From JBLHGN01 sp047616325 (GTDB lineage: Bacteria; Pseudomonadota; Gammaproteobacteria; Pseudomonadales; Cellvibrionaceae), in assembly GCA_047616325.1 (NCBI GenBank), contig JBLHGN010000028.1, forward strand, positions 1 through 21,551: 21,551 bases of DNA, read 5' to 3'. A program made the translations under genes and the position numbers. Of the stretch, positions 6,773 to 15,088 are shown one piece after another. Position 1 is the first letter of the stretch. Each line of letters opens with the position of its first letter. Under the pieces are notes generated by a model, which was not told where the DNA came from, searched no databases, and worked only from the letters and a program-made list of their open reading frames with translations.

Positions 6773-7708
6773 CTAGAGGCTCAAGCGCTGTAAGTTAGGG
6801 TCTACGGTGCTGTGATGCTGCCATAGGCGCTGGAAGGGCTCTAACTGATGGTGGGCTTCTGCGGCAGCGTTATAGCTGGCAAAGCCTATGGGCGATGCTT
6901 CTTCGTTAAAATAAATCATGCGACGTTGGTCGACAATGGCATACGCCTCGCCGTTGGGCTCAATTTCTTTATTCACCTTTCTAATTTCTATGGAAGAGGG
7001 CAAGCGTTGGCTCAGTTGAACGATGGCATTGTGGCGTTCCGAGAGAAGCCCGGTGTCGCTTACTAAGATGGATACTTTCGACTCGCGATAAGCTCTGGCA
7101 AGTTTTGAAAGCGCCTGGGCCACGGCCTCTGTGTAAATATGCGATGGTAAGTTCAGCGTGCTTATGTGAAGATTGCGGCGGCCCGAAGCAATGGCGCGTA
7201 GTAGGTGTCGGGTAAAGTCGGCTGCTGTTTGCAGGCGTATTATCTTGTCAGAAAATATATCGTTTAGAGCTGCAGCACTGTTTAAATCTAAGCTCATGCG
7301 CCGGTGCTTTATATCGGCTTCAACAAATGTAGGCCCCGTCTCGGTAAAGCCATATTTTTGATAGAAGGCGCTAGCGCTCACTTGGGCGTTGAGATATAGC
7401 TCTGAATGGTGGGTGTGTTCTGCGAGGTAGCGCAACAGTGCCTCTAGCATGTTGCTGCCAATACCTTGGCCGCGATATGGCTTGAGTACACACATGCGTC
7501 CTATCTTGCCATTTTCCTGAATTCTCACGGTGCCAATAAAATTTCCGTCTAGGCTGGCGAGAAAATGGCTTGTGGAGTTCAGTTGGTCGAGTCCATCCCA
7601 CTCTAGCTCTGGGTCGACGTGCTGCTCCTCGACAAAAACGCTGCGGCGAATTTGGGCGATATGCTGTTGATGGCTTGGCCAGTCGGCGCGGAAAATATTA
7701 ATAGACAC
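6773..7708 (-). CDS. GNAT acetyltransferase fused to an uncharacterised C-terminal domain
   Basis: A 311-residue protein with GTG start at 7708 behind GAGGA. Residues 1-145 are a GNAT fold: acetyl-CoA pyrophosphate loop R79-G-Q-G-I-G84, early R-R-S-V-F-V-E-E-Q and late A-F-Y-Q-K-Y-G-F, close to the ElaA/YjcF type. Residues about 155-311 form a second domain containing D-K-I-I-R-L-Q, R-R-N-L-H-I-S-T-L and I-V-D-Q-R-R-M-I-Y-F-N, which reminds me of a phospholipase-D-like or DUF half-domain without an HKD motif. It ends the leftward mnmA-hflD-purB-roxA series, 115 bp after roxA, so co-transcription is possible. The substrate is unknown. Confidence 0.75.
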   Translation of the reverse strand: MSINIFRADWPSHQQHIAQIRRSVFVEEQHVDPELEWDGLDQLNSTSHFLASLDGNFIGTVRIQENGKIGRMCVLKPYRGQGIGSNMLEALLRYLAEHTHHSELYLNAQVSASAFYQKYGFTETGPTFVEADIKHRRMSLDLNSAAALNDIFSDKIIRLQTAADFTRHLLRAIASGRRNLHISTLNLPSHIYTEAVAQALSKLARAYRESKVSILVSDTGLLSERHNAIVQLSQRLPSSIEIRKVNKEIEPNGEAYAIVDQRRMIYFNEEASPIGFASYNAAAEAHHQLEPFQRLWQHHSTVDPNLQRLSL

Positions 7709-7823
7709 GCTACGTCCTCATAAGAAAGTGAACAGTGTGTTACTTTGACCCCGTCTGATCGGATAGATTATTTTGAAAGTTGATGTGATTGTGCTCCCTT
7801 ATTTTTCAGAAATTTAAGCAAAA

Positions 7824-8966
7824 TCAATCGGCCTGTACCAGTAAGCCCTGCCCCTGAAGTTGCATTAATAAGGTTTGATCACTCGCAAACTGGTCGAGCT
7901 TAACGGCGGCATAGCTGGATAACGCTTGTGCAAGTTGCTCTGAACAAGCATACGAACAGCCGTTTATAAAGCACAAGGTAACGCCCTTATCTGTGCTATA
8001 GGCAACACGGCAAAAAGGATTGAGCTTAAAGGGCAGGTTGCCGATAAGTTCTTGTTCGCTTAGGCCCTCGCACAATCCGTCGATTTCTTGTTTAAGCCCC
8101 GTAGAGTATTCACCAAGCCATCGCCGTAAGGTGGATTCGTTGTTGCAGTGCTCAAGTAGTATCTTTTTAAAATTCGCTACAGCGCTAGGTGCAATCTCAC
8201 CAGGGTTGTTTTGTATTTGCAGGTCTGGGTCTGCATAACGTTGATCTTCAGTACAAGCGGCTGAAGCCTCTTGAGCAAACTCCAAAAGCAATTCCGAGTG
8301 ACTTGGCGCCCTAAAACCGATGGAATAGGTAATGCTCTCGCCGATTGCTTCACCCCAGTGGGCCACCTGGGCGGGTATATACAGCAGGTCGCCGGCGTTT
8401 ACTGTCCAGTCTTCGCTCGTGTCAAAACTCGCCAGTATTTTCATGGGCTGGTCGGGTAGCAGGGGGCTTTGGCTGTCGCATTTTTGTCCAAGTCGCCAGC
8501 GTCGCTCGCCTTCACCCTGCAATAAAAATACATCAAAATAATCAAAGTGTGGGCCTACCCCGCCGCCGTCTGGGGCGTAGCTCACCATAATGTCGTCGAG
8601 GCGCCAGTTGGGAATAAAGCGAAAGCTATTGAGCAATTGGTTTACCTCTGGGTCGAGGCTGTCGGCGTGCTGAACCAGCAGTGTCCAACGGCTTTCTGGA
8701 AGCGAGGTGAAAATGTCTTCGGGCAGTGGCCCGTGCTCAACTGTCCACGAGCCATTTTGCTCATTTTCTAGGGCCAGCCTACACACAACATCGTCGTCTA
8801 GGGTTAAGCCGGCAATTTCATCGGCGCTTAAAGGCGAGCTAAAGTTGGGGAACGCCTTGCGAATAAGCAGAGGCTTTTTTTGCCAGTATTCGGCAAGAAA
8901 AGTTGCTATGGGCATATCGCCCAAATGAGTCAAACTCGAAATTGCGTGGGGTAGAGAAGCGCTCAT
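7824..8966 (-). CDS. roxA: Ribosomal protein uL16 3-hydroxylase, JmjC/cupin type (RoxA/YcfD)
   Basis: A 380-residue Fe(II)/2-oxoglutarate oxygenase that hydroxylates an arginine of ribosomal protein L16. The metal triad is visible as H140-x-D142 (G-G-G-V-G-P-H-F-D) and H203 (P-A-Q-V-A-H-W-G) in the JmjC-like double-stranded beta-helix, and D-V-F-L-L-Q-G-x-G-x-R-R-W-R-L-G is the YcfD signature. The C-terminal half (about 225-380) is the helical dimerisation region and winged-helix-like tail of the family. Length is normal. It starts 26 bp after purB in the same direction, so the two are very probably one operon, as in pseudomonads. The ATG at 8966 has no strong ribosome-binding site, consistent with translational coupling. 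Confidence 0.9.
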   Translation of the reverse strand: MSASLPHAISSLTHLGDMPIATFLAEYWQKKPLLIRKAFPNFSSPLSADEIAGLTLDDDVVCRLALENEQNGSWTVEHGPLPEDIFTSLPESRWTLLVQHADSLDPEVNQLLNSFRFIPNWRLDDIMVSYAPDGGGVGPHFDYFDVFLLQGEGERRWRLGQKCDSQSPLLPDQPMKILASFDTSEDWTVNAGDLLYIPAQVAHWGEAIGESITYSIGFRAPSHSELLLEFAQEASAACTEDQRYADPDLQIQNNPGEIAPSAVANFKKILLEHCNNESTLRRWLGEYSTGLKQEIDGLCEGLSEQELIGNLPFKLNPFCRVAYSTDKGVTLCFINGCSYACSEQLAQALSSYAAVKLDQFASDQTLLMQLQGQGLLVQAD

Positions 8967-8992
8967 TTGGGGGCCAGTTTAAGTGGTACGTT

Positions 8993-10375
8993 CTATTTGA
9001 TTAGCGACTTAATGTGCAGGGCCTGCTCTACGGCGTTGCCGATATAGCTTGCTGGCGTCATAGCCGAAAGTTCTTTTTTTGCCGCTTCTGGAATGTCCAG
9101 TGTGGCCACAAACGTTTCCATCACGGCTTGGGTAATGGTTTGCCCGCGGGTGAGGGCTTTTAGCTTCTCGTAGGGCTCTTCAATGGCGTAGCGGCGCATT
9201 ACCGTTTGAATCGGCTCGGCCATTACTTCCCAGGCGCTGTCCAAATCCAACGCGATCGTCGCTTCGTTAATTTGCAGCTTGCTAACGCCTTTAAGCGTGG
9301 CGGCATAAGCCATAAGGCTGTAGCCGAAACCCACACCCATATTGCGCAATACGGTGGAGTCAGTGAGATCGCGCTGCCAGCGTGAAATGGGAAGCTTGGC
9401 AGAAAGGTGATGGAATACGGCGTTGGCAATGCCTAAGTTGCCCTCAGAGTTTTCGAAGTCAATGGGGTTTACCTTGTGAGGCATGGTGGATGAGCCCACT
9501 TCGCCGGCGATGGTTCTTTGCTTGAAATAGCCCAAGGATATATAGCCCCAAATATCGCGGTCAAAATCCAGCAATATCGTATTGAAGCGGCTAATGGCGT
9601 CGAACAGCTCGGCAATGTAGTCGTGGGGTTCAATTTGTGTTGTGTAGGGGTTCCAGCTAAGGCCGAGGCTCGCTACAAAAATTTTGGCATTTTCTTGCCA
9701 ATCGATATTGGGGTAGGCTGCCAAATGGGCGTTGTAGTTCCCCACGGCGCCGTTAATTTTGCCCAGCAGGGGCACGGCCATTACTTGTTGCAATTGACGC
9801 TGAAGGCGCGCCGCGACGTTGGCTAACTCTTTGCCTACAGTGGTGGGTGATGCCGTTTGACCATGGGTGCGAGACAACATAGGCACGCGGGCATAAGTTA
9901 TCGCCATGTCGGCAATGGCGTTAATGGTGGCTTTCATCTCAGGTACTAGCACAGCGTCGCGACCTTGCTTGAGCATAAGTCCGTGAGAGAGATTGTTAAT
10001 ATCTTCCGAAGTGCAGGCAAAGTGAACAAATTCAGTGGCAGCTTCTAGCTCGGCATTGCCCTTAATTTGCTCTTTAATAAAATATTCAACCGCCTTTACA
10101 TCGTGGTTGGTAGTGCGCTCTATGGCTTTAATTGCCAGCGCTTGGGTTTCGCCAAAGTTCTCCACAATGTTATTAAGTAGACCGTTGGCCTGCTCGCTAA
10201 AGGGCGGTACTTCGCCAACTTCGCTCATCTCAGCGAGGCGTTGCAACCAGCGAATTTCAACTTCAACACGCTTAAATATCAAACCATATTCGCTAAAAAT
10301 GGGGCGCAGTTGTTCAGTTTTATTGCCGTAGCGACCATCTATTGGGGAAACAGCGGTAAGGGATGATAATTCCAT
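8993..10375 (-). CDS. purB: Adenylosuccinate lyase
   Basis: A 460-residue member of the fumarase/aspartase superfamily that releases fumarate in two steps of purine synthesis (SAICAR to AICAR, and adenylosuccinate to AMP). Family signature S-S-T-M-P-H-K-V-N-P is present on the flexible catalytic loop, with S-R-T-H-G-Q-T-A-S-P-T-T and T-N-H-D-V-K-A-V-E-Y upstream. The N-terminus MELSSLTAVSPIDGRY is the same as in E. coli and Pseudomonas PurB, which supports the ATG at 10375. It is preceded by hflD and followed closely by roxA, a gene order common in gammaproteobacteria. Confidence 0.96.
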   Translation of the reverse strand: MELSSLTAVSPIDGRYGNKTEQLRPIFSEYGLIFKRVEVEIRWLQRLAEMSEVGEVPPFSEQANGLLNNIVENFGETQALAIKAIERTTNHDVKAVEYFIKEQIKGNAELEAATEFVHFACTSEDINNLSHGLMLKQGRDAVLVPEMKATINAIADMAITYARVPMLSRTHGQTASPTTVGKELANVAARLQRQLQQVMAVPLLGKINGAVGNYNAHLAAYPNIDWQENAKIFVASLGLSWNPYTTQIEPHDYIAELFDAISRFNTILLDFDRDIWGYISLGYFKQRTIAGEVGSSTMPHKVNPIDFENSEGNLGIANAVFHHLSAKLPISRWQRDLTDSTVLRNMGVGFGYSLMAYAATLKGVSKLQINEATIALDLDSAWEVMAEPIQTVMRRYAIEEPYEKLKALTRGQTITQAVMETFVATLDIPEAAKKELSAMTPASYIGNAVEQALHIKSLIK

Positions 10376-10416
10376 AGCAGTGGCGAGTCTCTTGGTTAAT
10401 CCGTGGTTTGCGTGGC

Positions 10417-10435
10417 GGCCTCACATTAAGAGGCC
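10417..10435. repeat. Small hairpin between hflD and purB
   Basis: GGCCTC (10417-10422) pairs with GAGGCC (10430-10435) around a 7-nt loop. No T-tract follows on either strand, so it is not a convincing terminator. It lies in the 5' leader of purB, 42-60 bp before the start. Confidence 0.35.
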
Positions 10436-10551
10436 GGACGATGCGGGTGCGAGGCAGATCTTAGGGCGCGAATTTTAGCTGAAAAAAAACAATCGTGCAG
10501 CCTTGTCTTTTAATAAAGGTCTTCCAGTAAAGGTTTGCCCGTGAACGTGTG

Positions 10552-11196
10552 TTAGTGAACGTTTGGCAGTGTTTGGCTCTCTTTTAGCAGGTCTTGCGCA
10601 ACCTCGGCAATTTGGGAGCGGTACCAGATTAATTGCCAGCGGCTGCCTCCAACTTGGCGCCACAGTGTGGTAGCTCTGATAGCCGCAAGCAGCAGGGCAC
10701 GCACCTGATTAGCCAAGCGCGCCTGTTGCAGGTAATTAAATTCACCTGTTACCTGAATGCGGTACTGAAATTTACTGATGGTGTCGCTGTATAGTTCGGC
10801 GATGTTGGCGATAACATTGTCGTGAGCAATGCCAAAATGCTGTGCCTGAGTTTCGACTTTTTCGAGACGTGTACCCACAATTTGCAGCATGTCAGATTTG
10901 CGAGAAAGGCGCTTTTGAAGGTGCATTACCCCCAAAATGTAGCGAAGAATATCGGCATTGTTAGCGGCCTTATGGTCGTTCAATAGACCCAAAAGCACCT
11001 CAAAGCCGAGAGAAAGTTGAGAGATATCGCCAAACACCTCCTCGGTAGTGTCGCTATCGGTCACTAATAAGCTCTTGATGCATGTAGTGAACTCGTCGGT
11101 GCGCAGGTAGCCTGTCTTGGCCAGAAGTTCAACCAGGCGCGCGGCCTGTGCAATGCCGGCCAGGGCAATGGCAATATTTCGCCAGGATTTTTGCAA
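10552..11196 (-). CDS. hflD: High frequency lysogenization protein HflD homologue
   Basis: A 214-residue, mostly helical protein matching HflD along its length (A-I-A-L-A-G-I-A-Q-A-A-R-L-V near the N-terminus; L-G-F-E-V-L-L-G-L-L; R-Y-I-L-G-V-M-H-L-Q; R-A-L-L-L-A-A-I-R-A-T-x-L-W-R-Q-V-G-G). HflD is a peripheral inner-membrane protein that in E. coli binds phage lambda CII; its everyday role is not clear. The frame starts at TTG (11196), behind GGAGA; no ATG lies near the conserved N-terminus, so a non-ATG start is likely. Between mnmA and hflD a 131-bp mobile element has been inserted, separating genes that are usually adjacent. Confidence 0.88.
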   Translation of the reverse strand: MQKSWRNIAIALAGIAQAARLVELLAKTGYLRTDEFTTCIKSLLVTDSDTTEEVFGDISQLSLGFEVLLGLLNDHKAANNADILRYILGVMHLQKRLSRKSDMLQIVGTRLEKVETQAQHFGIAHDNVIANIAELYSDTISKFQYRIQVTGEFNYLQQARLANQVRALLLAAIRATTLWRQVGGSRWQLIWYRSQIAEVAQDLLKESQTLPNVH

Positions 11197-11277
11197 AGCA
11201 ATGTTCTCCGCTTATGTCGTAAAGATAGAAAAGTATGGTTAACTCGCGTGGTGCTCGTTTAGAAGTATTATTAGCTA

Positions 11278-11408
11278 GTGCCCATCCAGAAACCACCGTC
11301 ATTCCCGCGCTGGCGGGAATCCATCTTCCTCCTTACCGCGAAAGACCTGGATCCCCGCATTCGCGAGGATGACGGTTTCTTCAAAAACATTTGTTTCTAA
11401 ACGGGAAC
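11278..11408. mobile_element. 131-bp MITE-like fold-back element between mnmA and hflD
   Basis: It begins GTGCCCATCC and ends ACGGGAAC, with TAGCTA on both sides (11272-11277 and 11409-11414). The left arm has ACCGTCATTCCCGCG and GCGGGAATCCA; the right arm carries the inverted counterpart (TGGATCCCCGC, GCGAGGATGACGGT). Thus the element is an imperfect palindrome, with a small G/C-rich hairpin in each arm. It is the same type as 4739-4872 but in opposite orientation. Its last base and two target bases make the TAG stop of mnmA. It contains no ORF. Confidence 0.8.
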
Positions 11409-12538
11409 TAGCTAGGGTCGGCAAACTCGATAATACCGCCGCCCAGGCAAATGTCGCCATCGTAAAAAACCACCGACTGACCGGGCGTAACGGCGCGTTG
11501 GGGCTTTTCAAATATCACATGCACTTTGTCTTCAGCGGTGTAGCGCAATTGGCAGGGTTGATCCGCTTGCCGGTAGCGTGTTTTTGCCCAGCATGCATAA
11601 CCATCGGCTTTCGCCTGCGCATTAATCCAATGCAGTTGGCCGGCCTGTAAACCCTGGGTGAAAAGTAATGGGTGCTGACCGCCTTGCACCACGTTCAAGG
11701 TGTTATTCTCTAAATCTTTCTTATACACGTACCAGGGCTCTTCTTTTGCCCCGTGAACACCGCCAATGCCCAAACCCTGGCGCTGGCCGATGGTGTGATA
11801 CATTAAACCCTGGTGCTCGCCAATAGTAACACCCTCTGCGCTTACTATTGGGCCGGGTTGCGCGGGCAGGTATTGTTCAAGAAAGTCTTTAAAGCGACGT
11901 TCGCCTATAAAACAAATACCGGTGCTGTCTTTTTTATTGTGCGTGACCAAACCGTGCTGCTCGGCCAAAGCCCGTACTTCGGGTTTCTCTATATTGCCAA
12001 TGGGAAACAGTGTTTTACAAAACTCGGTTTCACCCACGGCGTGTAAAAAATAGCTCTGGTCTTTGTTGGGGTCTAGCCCCTTGCGCAAGCAAGTGTGGCC
12101 GTCTTGACTTAGGGTGCGAGCGTAATGCCCCGTGGCAATGTAATCGGCCCCCAAGGCGGTGGCGTGTTCAAGAAACACCTTAAATTTAATTTCGCGATTG
12201 CAGAGTATGTCGGGGTTGGGCGTGCGTCCCACTTTGTACTCTTCGAGAAAGTGTGCGAATACATTGTCCCAGTATTGGCTGGCAAAATTAACCGTGTGCA
12301 GGTGAATGCCGAGCTTTTGGCAGACCGAAGCCGCGTCTAGCAGGTCGGTCATGGCGGTGCAGTATTCGGTACCGTCGTCTTCGTTCCAGTTCTTCATGAA
12401 CAAACCTTCCACCTCGTAGCCCTGCTGTAAAAGCAAAAGCGCCGCAACAGAAGAGTCCACACCGCCCGACATGCCAACAATAACTTTACTGCGGGTAGAG
12501 GGGGAAGGCTGGGGTAACATGGGTGTAGCTTCGGTCAT
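11408..12538 (-). CDS. mnmA: tRNA-specific 2-thiouridylase MnmA
   Basis: Makes 2-thiouridine at the wobble position (U34) of tRNA-Lys, -Glu and -Gln using sulfur relayed from IscS. The ATP pyrophosphatase P-loop G-M-S-G-G-V-D-S-S starts near residue 22. Both catalytic cysteines are present, in D-I-L-C-N-R-E-I-K-F and S-T-G-I-C-F-I-G-E-R, with T-G-H-Y-A and D-Q-S-Y-F-L between. I take the ATG at 12538 (376 residues); a TTG at 12568 would add ten residues but neither has a good ribosome-binding site. It is the first gene of the leftward series. The stop TAG lies on a mobile-element junction: without the element the same codon would read TAA. Confidence 0.93.
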   Translation of the reverse strand: MTEATPMLPQPSPSTRSKVIVGMSGGVDSSVAALLLLQQGYEVEGLFMKNWNEDDGTEYCTAMTDLLDAASVCQKLGIHLHTVNFASQYWDNVFAHFLEEYKVGRTPNPDILCNREIKFKVFLEHATALGADYIATGHYARTLSQDGHTCLRKGLDPNKDQSYFLHAVGETEFCKTLFPIGNIEKPEVRALAEQHGLVTHNKKDSTGICFIGERRFKDFLEQYLPAQPGPIVSAEGVTIGEHQGLMYHTIGQRQGLGIGGVHGAKEEPWYVYKKDLENNTLNVVQGGQHPLLFTQGLQAGQLHWINAQAKADGYACWAKTRYRQADQPCQLRYTAEDKVHVIFEKPQRAVTPGQSVVFYDGDICLGGGIIEFADPS

Positions 12539-12565
12539 TTGTAATAAAATCGCTTGGAAATAACG

Positions 12566-12592
12566 CAAAAAGCCAACTTACGGGGTAAGTTG
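12566..12592 (-). terminator. Terminator-like hairpin in the mnmA leader
   Basis: Read on the - strand: CAACTTAC, loop CCC, GTAAGTTG (12592 to 12574), then GC and TTTTT. The stem is a perfect 8-bp pair and the T-run follows directly, the form of an intrinsic terminator. It points into mnmA and ends about 30 bp before its ATG. It could stop leftward readthrough from the HK1 promoter region or act as an attenuator of mnmA. Confidence 0.45.
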
Positions 12593-12859
12593 AAGTAAAA
12601 TGGCTCGGGTTTTGGGGCGCTATTCTATAGCAATAGTGCAGGGCGTGCACGGGTGGCTTGGGGGGCGACTACAGGGCATTTGGCGATGTTTGTTTACCTG
12701 TTCAGAAAAACTTCAGCATCGCCCACAAATAGGCGGTGAGTTGGTGTATGCGATTAGTTATCTGTCGGTGATTTCTATCGTTTTATAATCACAGGTATGA
12801 TGTTAAAAAATCTATGCAGTTCAAGCTAAATAATAGTTATAAGTTTTAATAAGGCCATA
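12569..12859. other. Spacer between mnmA (-) and HK1 (+)
   Basis: This region of about 290 bp carries the leader of mnmA on one strand and of the first kinase on the other. It holds the hairpin described at 12566-12592 and AAGG seven bases before the HK1 ATG. A 62-codon frame on the + strand (12600-12788) has no ribosome-binding site or recognisable product and I do not accept it. The part next to HK1 (about 12760-12859) is strongly AT-rich. Confidence 0.4.
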
Positions 12860-14857
12860 ATGTTTCACTATCTATTAACCGCACTAATTGACTATGTCTT
12901 TTGTATTTTACTCGCAATTCGGAAAAATAATCCGGCATCATTTGCGGGGGCACTAGGTGCCTTCTGTCTAGGTACTTGGTCTTTGGAGTTGTTTTTTCTA
13001 AGCTATATTCAGGACTTGGATCTTCTAAGGCCAATATTTCACGTGAGCCGCTGGGGAATGTTTTTTATACCCTTCTTTTTTGCTTTGTTTACCTATGTTG
13101 TACTTTCAAAAAAATCCAAGAACTACGTCTATATTGTACTAATTCCCGGTTTAATTGTCACGTCGGCACTATGTCTATCAAATTTATTTCTATTTCCAAG
13201 TGAGTTGGTGGTTAATGTTGTTGGGTATTTTCCTGCCCCGGACGCTTTATTTTTTGTAATGTTCATTAACTTTATCTATCTTTCCGTAGGGGCGTTAATT
13301 TATGCGGCATTCTGCTATAAAAAATCACCCATTAGAGAAAAGCAAAGAATAAAGTGGTTGATGTCGACCTTAATCTTGCTTGTGCTGTTAGGTAGTGTAA
13401 GTACAATTATTTTCGTCAAGGAGTCCTATTTATTAATGTACTCTGGTGTGGTAGGCAATCTCCTTTTTACTTCGCTGTTTTTTTATACCTCTAGCGATAG
13501 TATATTGGTTAACTTAAAGCTTGCAATCGTTGACGGAATTACAAATTTGCTGATTTTATGCTTTTATGTGGTGTTGTTTTTAGTTTCGCTCACTTATCTG
13601 CCGCCACTAGACTTATCGGTAAGTTCATTTTTGTACGTATTGCTGTTGCTTGTAGTCGTTATATTGTCTTTTTCAAAAATTTCGGAAATGTTACTGCTTA
13701 GAGTGAGATCGGCGATATCGGATGTTGAATACGATTACAAAATCGAAAAGATAAGCGTTGGTGATCAGTTGCGCCGCTGTGTTGGCGTTGAAGATATTTG
13801 TTTGGAGCTTGATCGACTGTTTTATACAAAAATTAAAGTTGATAATTATCGAATTATTGTTGCAGATGCGGATGATATTGGTTGGGTTTTAGGGGAAGAA
13901 AGGGAGGTTAGTGATGGGTGCTTAAAGATAGTCCCTACTGATTCTGTGTTTGCCGATAAGACTGCAATCGATTCATCGCTTGTAATGCGCGACGAGACTT
14001 CAGGTGAGCTACTTAATGAGCTTGTTCAGCTTTATGCGGAGTGCTTTATTCCTGTAGTGCATAAAGGGGAAGTTATCGCTGTGGTTACAGTTGGTGCTCC
14101 ATTAAATAGGTCGTATTATCTTTATGAAGATATGTATTTGTTCAATTGGTTGGGTGTCGAGCTTGGTCAGGTGATTGGTCGTATCATCGATTCAAATCAT
14201 ATGTTACATGAGCTGATTGAAGCTCGAAAAACTCTTTCAATAATTGGCGTAATGAACCAGTATCACCACGATATTAAAGTCCCGCTCGCTATTATAGATG
14301 GTGTTGTATCGACAAATATCTATACGCCAGAAAAGCAGCGTGAAATAGTGTTGGAGCAGGTGGAGCGCGGAACGAAAATGATAGCCATGATGGCGACAAT
14401 GTTGAGGGGCAAGCGAACCAGAACCTTGGCACCACTTATACTTACAAATATTATAGTCGACAGCCTTTCTTTGTTTAAGAGTCGATTCAGTAATGTTGAT
14501 ACAGAATTTGAAGCCCAATCTGAGGTGGTTGGTGATGCAGTGGATTTGAAAATATTGTTTATCAATTTAGTTAAAAACTCTGCAGAAGCTGGTGGAGTTG
14601 GTCGCTCGTTAGATCTTAAAATAAGAACATGGGAAGAATATAACAGCGTGTACATTGCTTTTTCAGATTCGGGCGTTGGTATGACAAAGCGTCAGTGCGA
14701 TACTCTCTGGGAAGAGGGCGCCACAACGAAAATAAATGGCAGCGGCATTGGTTTGCAAGCAATAAAACGAATTGCCAGTGAGCACAACGCCACTATACGC
14801 GTTGAAAGCAAAGTGAATGTGGGCACCACCTTTACTTTGAGGTTTGTGTGTTCTTGA
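12860..14857 (+). CDS. 7TM sensor histidine kinase HK1 (PrsK-like)
   Basis: A 665-residue membrane kinase. Residues 1-230 contain about seven hydrophobic spans and the motif L-E-L-F-F-L...R-W-G-M-F-F-I-P, typical of the 7TM N-terminal region of histidine kinases such as PrsK of PEP-CTERM systems. A degenerate GAF-like segment (about 290-445) follows. The H-box is Y-H-H470-D-I-K-V-P with H470 as likely phospho-acceptor, then the ATPase domain with N573 (I-N-L-V-K-N-S-A-E-A), D603-S-G-V-G and G627-S-G-I-G-L. All catalytic motifs are intact. No receiver or DNA-binding domain. ATG 12860 has AAGG upstream. It is a clear paralogue of HK2 (17379-19475) but has no synthase gene beside it. The ligand is unknown; base composition is more AT-rich than the housekeeping genes to the left. 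Confidence 0.88.
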   Translation: MFHYLLTALIDYVFCILLAIRKNNPASFAGALGAFCLGTWSLELFFLSYIQDLDLLRPIFHVSRWGMFFIPFFFALFTYVVLSKKSKNYVYIVLIPGLIVTSALCLSNLFLFPSELVVNVVGYFPAPDALFFVMFINFIYLSVGALIYAAFCYKKSPIREKQRIKWLMSTLILLVLLGSVSTIIFVKESYLLMYSGVVGNLLFTSLFFYTSSDSILVNLKLAIVDGITNLLILCFYVVLFLVSLTYLPPLDLSVSSFLYVLLLLVVVILSFSKISEMLLLRVRSAISDVEYDYKIEKISVGDQLRRCVGVEDICLELDRLFYTKIKVDNYRIIVADADDIGWVLGEEREVSDGCLKIVPTDSVFADKTAIDSSLVMRDETSGELLNELVQLYAECFIPVVHKGEVIAVVTVGAPLNRSYYLYEDMYLFNWLGVELGQVIGRIIDSNHMLHELIEARKTLSIIGVMNQYHHDIKVPLAIIDGVVSTNIYTPEKQREIVLEQVERGTKMIAMMATMLRGKRTRTLAPLILTNIIVDSLSLFKSRFSNVDTEFEAQSEVVGDAVDLKILFINLVKNSAEAGGVGRSLDLKIRTWEEYNSVYIAFSDSGVGMTKRQCDTLWEEGATTKINGSGIGLQAIKRIASEHNATIRVESKVNVGTTFTLRFVCS

Positions 14858-14868
14858 TTGCCTAGCTA

Positions 14869-15026
14869 GTGCCCATCCATAAATGGCTCGTCGCGAGGGG
14901 AAATTGAAATGGACAGATTTGCATCACTAGATACAGGCGTTTGCTTATTGCAAACAACTACATCTGGTGGTGTAAAGATGGCCGTTTAAATTGCACCGCA
15001 GTAGAGTCCTATTTATGGATGGGCAC
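14869..15026. mobile_element. 158-bp MITE-like full-length fold-back element
   Basis: The ends are GTGCCCATCCATAAAT and ATTTATGGATGGGCAC, a perfect 16-bp terminal inverted repeat, flanked by TAGCTA on each side (14863-14868, 15027-15032). Arms 14869-14944 and 14950-15026 remain complementary, imperfectly, up to a central GTTTGC-TTATT-GCAAAC hairpin, so the whole element can form one long stem. No ORF. It lies between the ends of HK1 and the convergent regulator gene, where it could also work as a bidirectional terminator. The 51-bp element at 4682 is a shortened relative. Confidence 0.85.
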
Positions 15027-15088
15027 TAGCTAATCCTCTCTCCGTCACCCGTCGGTTCTGCTATTCGTTCTCCTATCTGTTCTCTTGT

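Noticed and set aside
10480..10510. Possible hflD terminator on the - strand (GCTG...CAGC with T8)
   Set aside because: Only a 4-bp stem, and the T-run falls within the loop; not convincing.
12600..12788. 62-codon + strand frame in the mnmA-HK1 spacer
   Set aside because: No ribosome-binding site, no recognisable product, and it overlaps the mnmA leader; treated as a chance frame.
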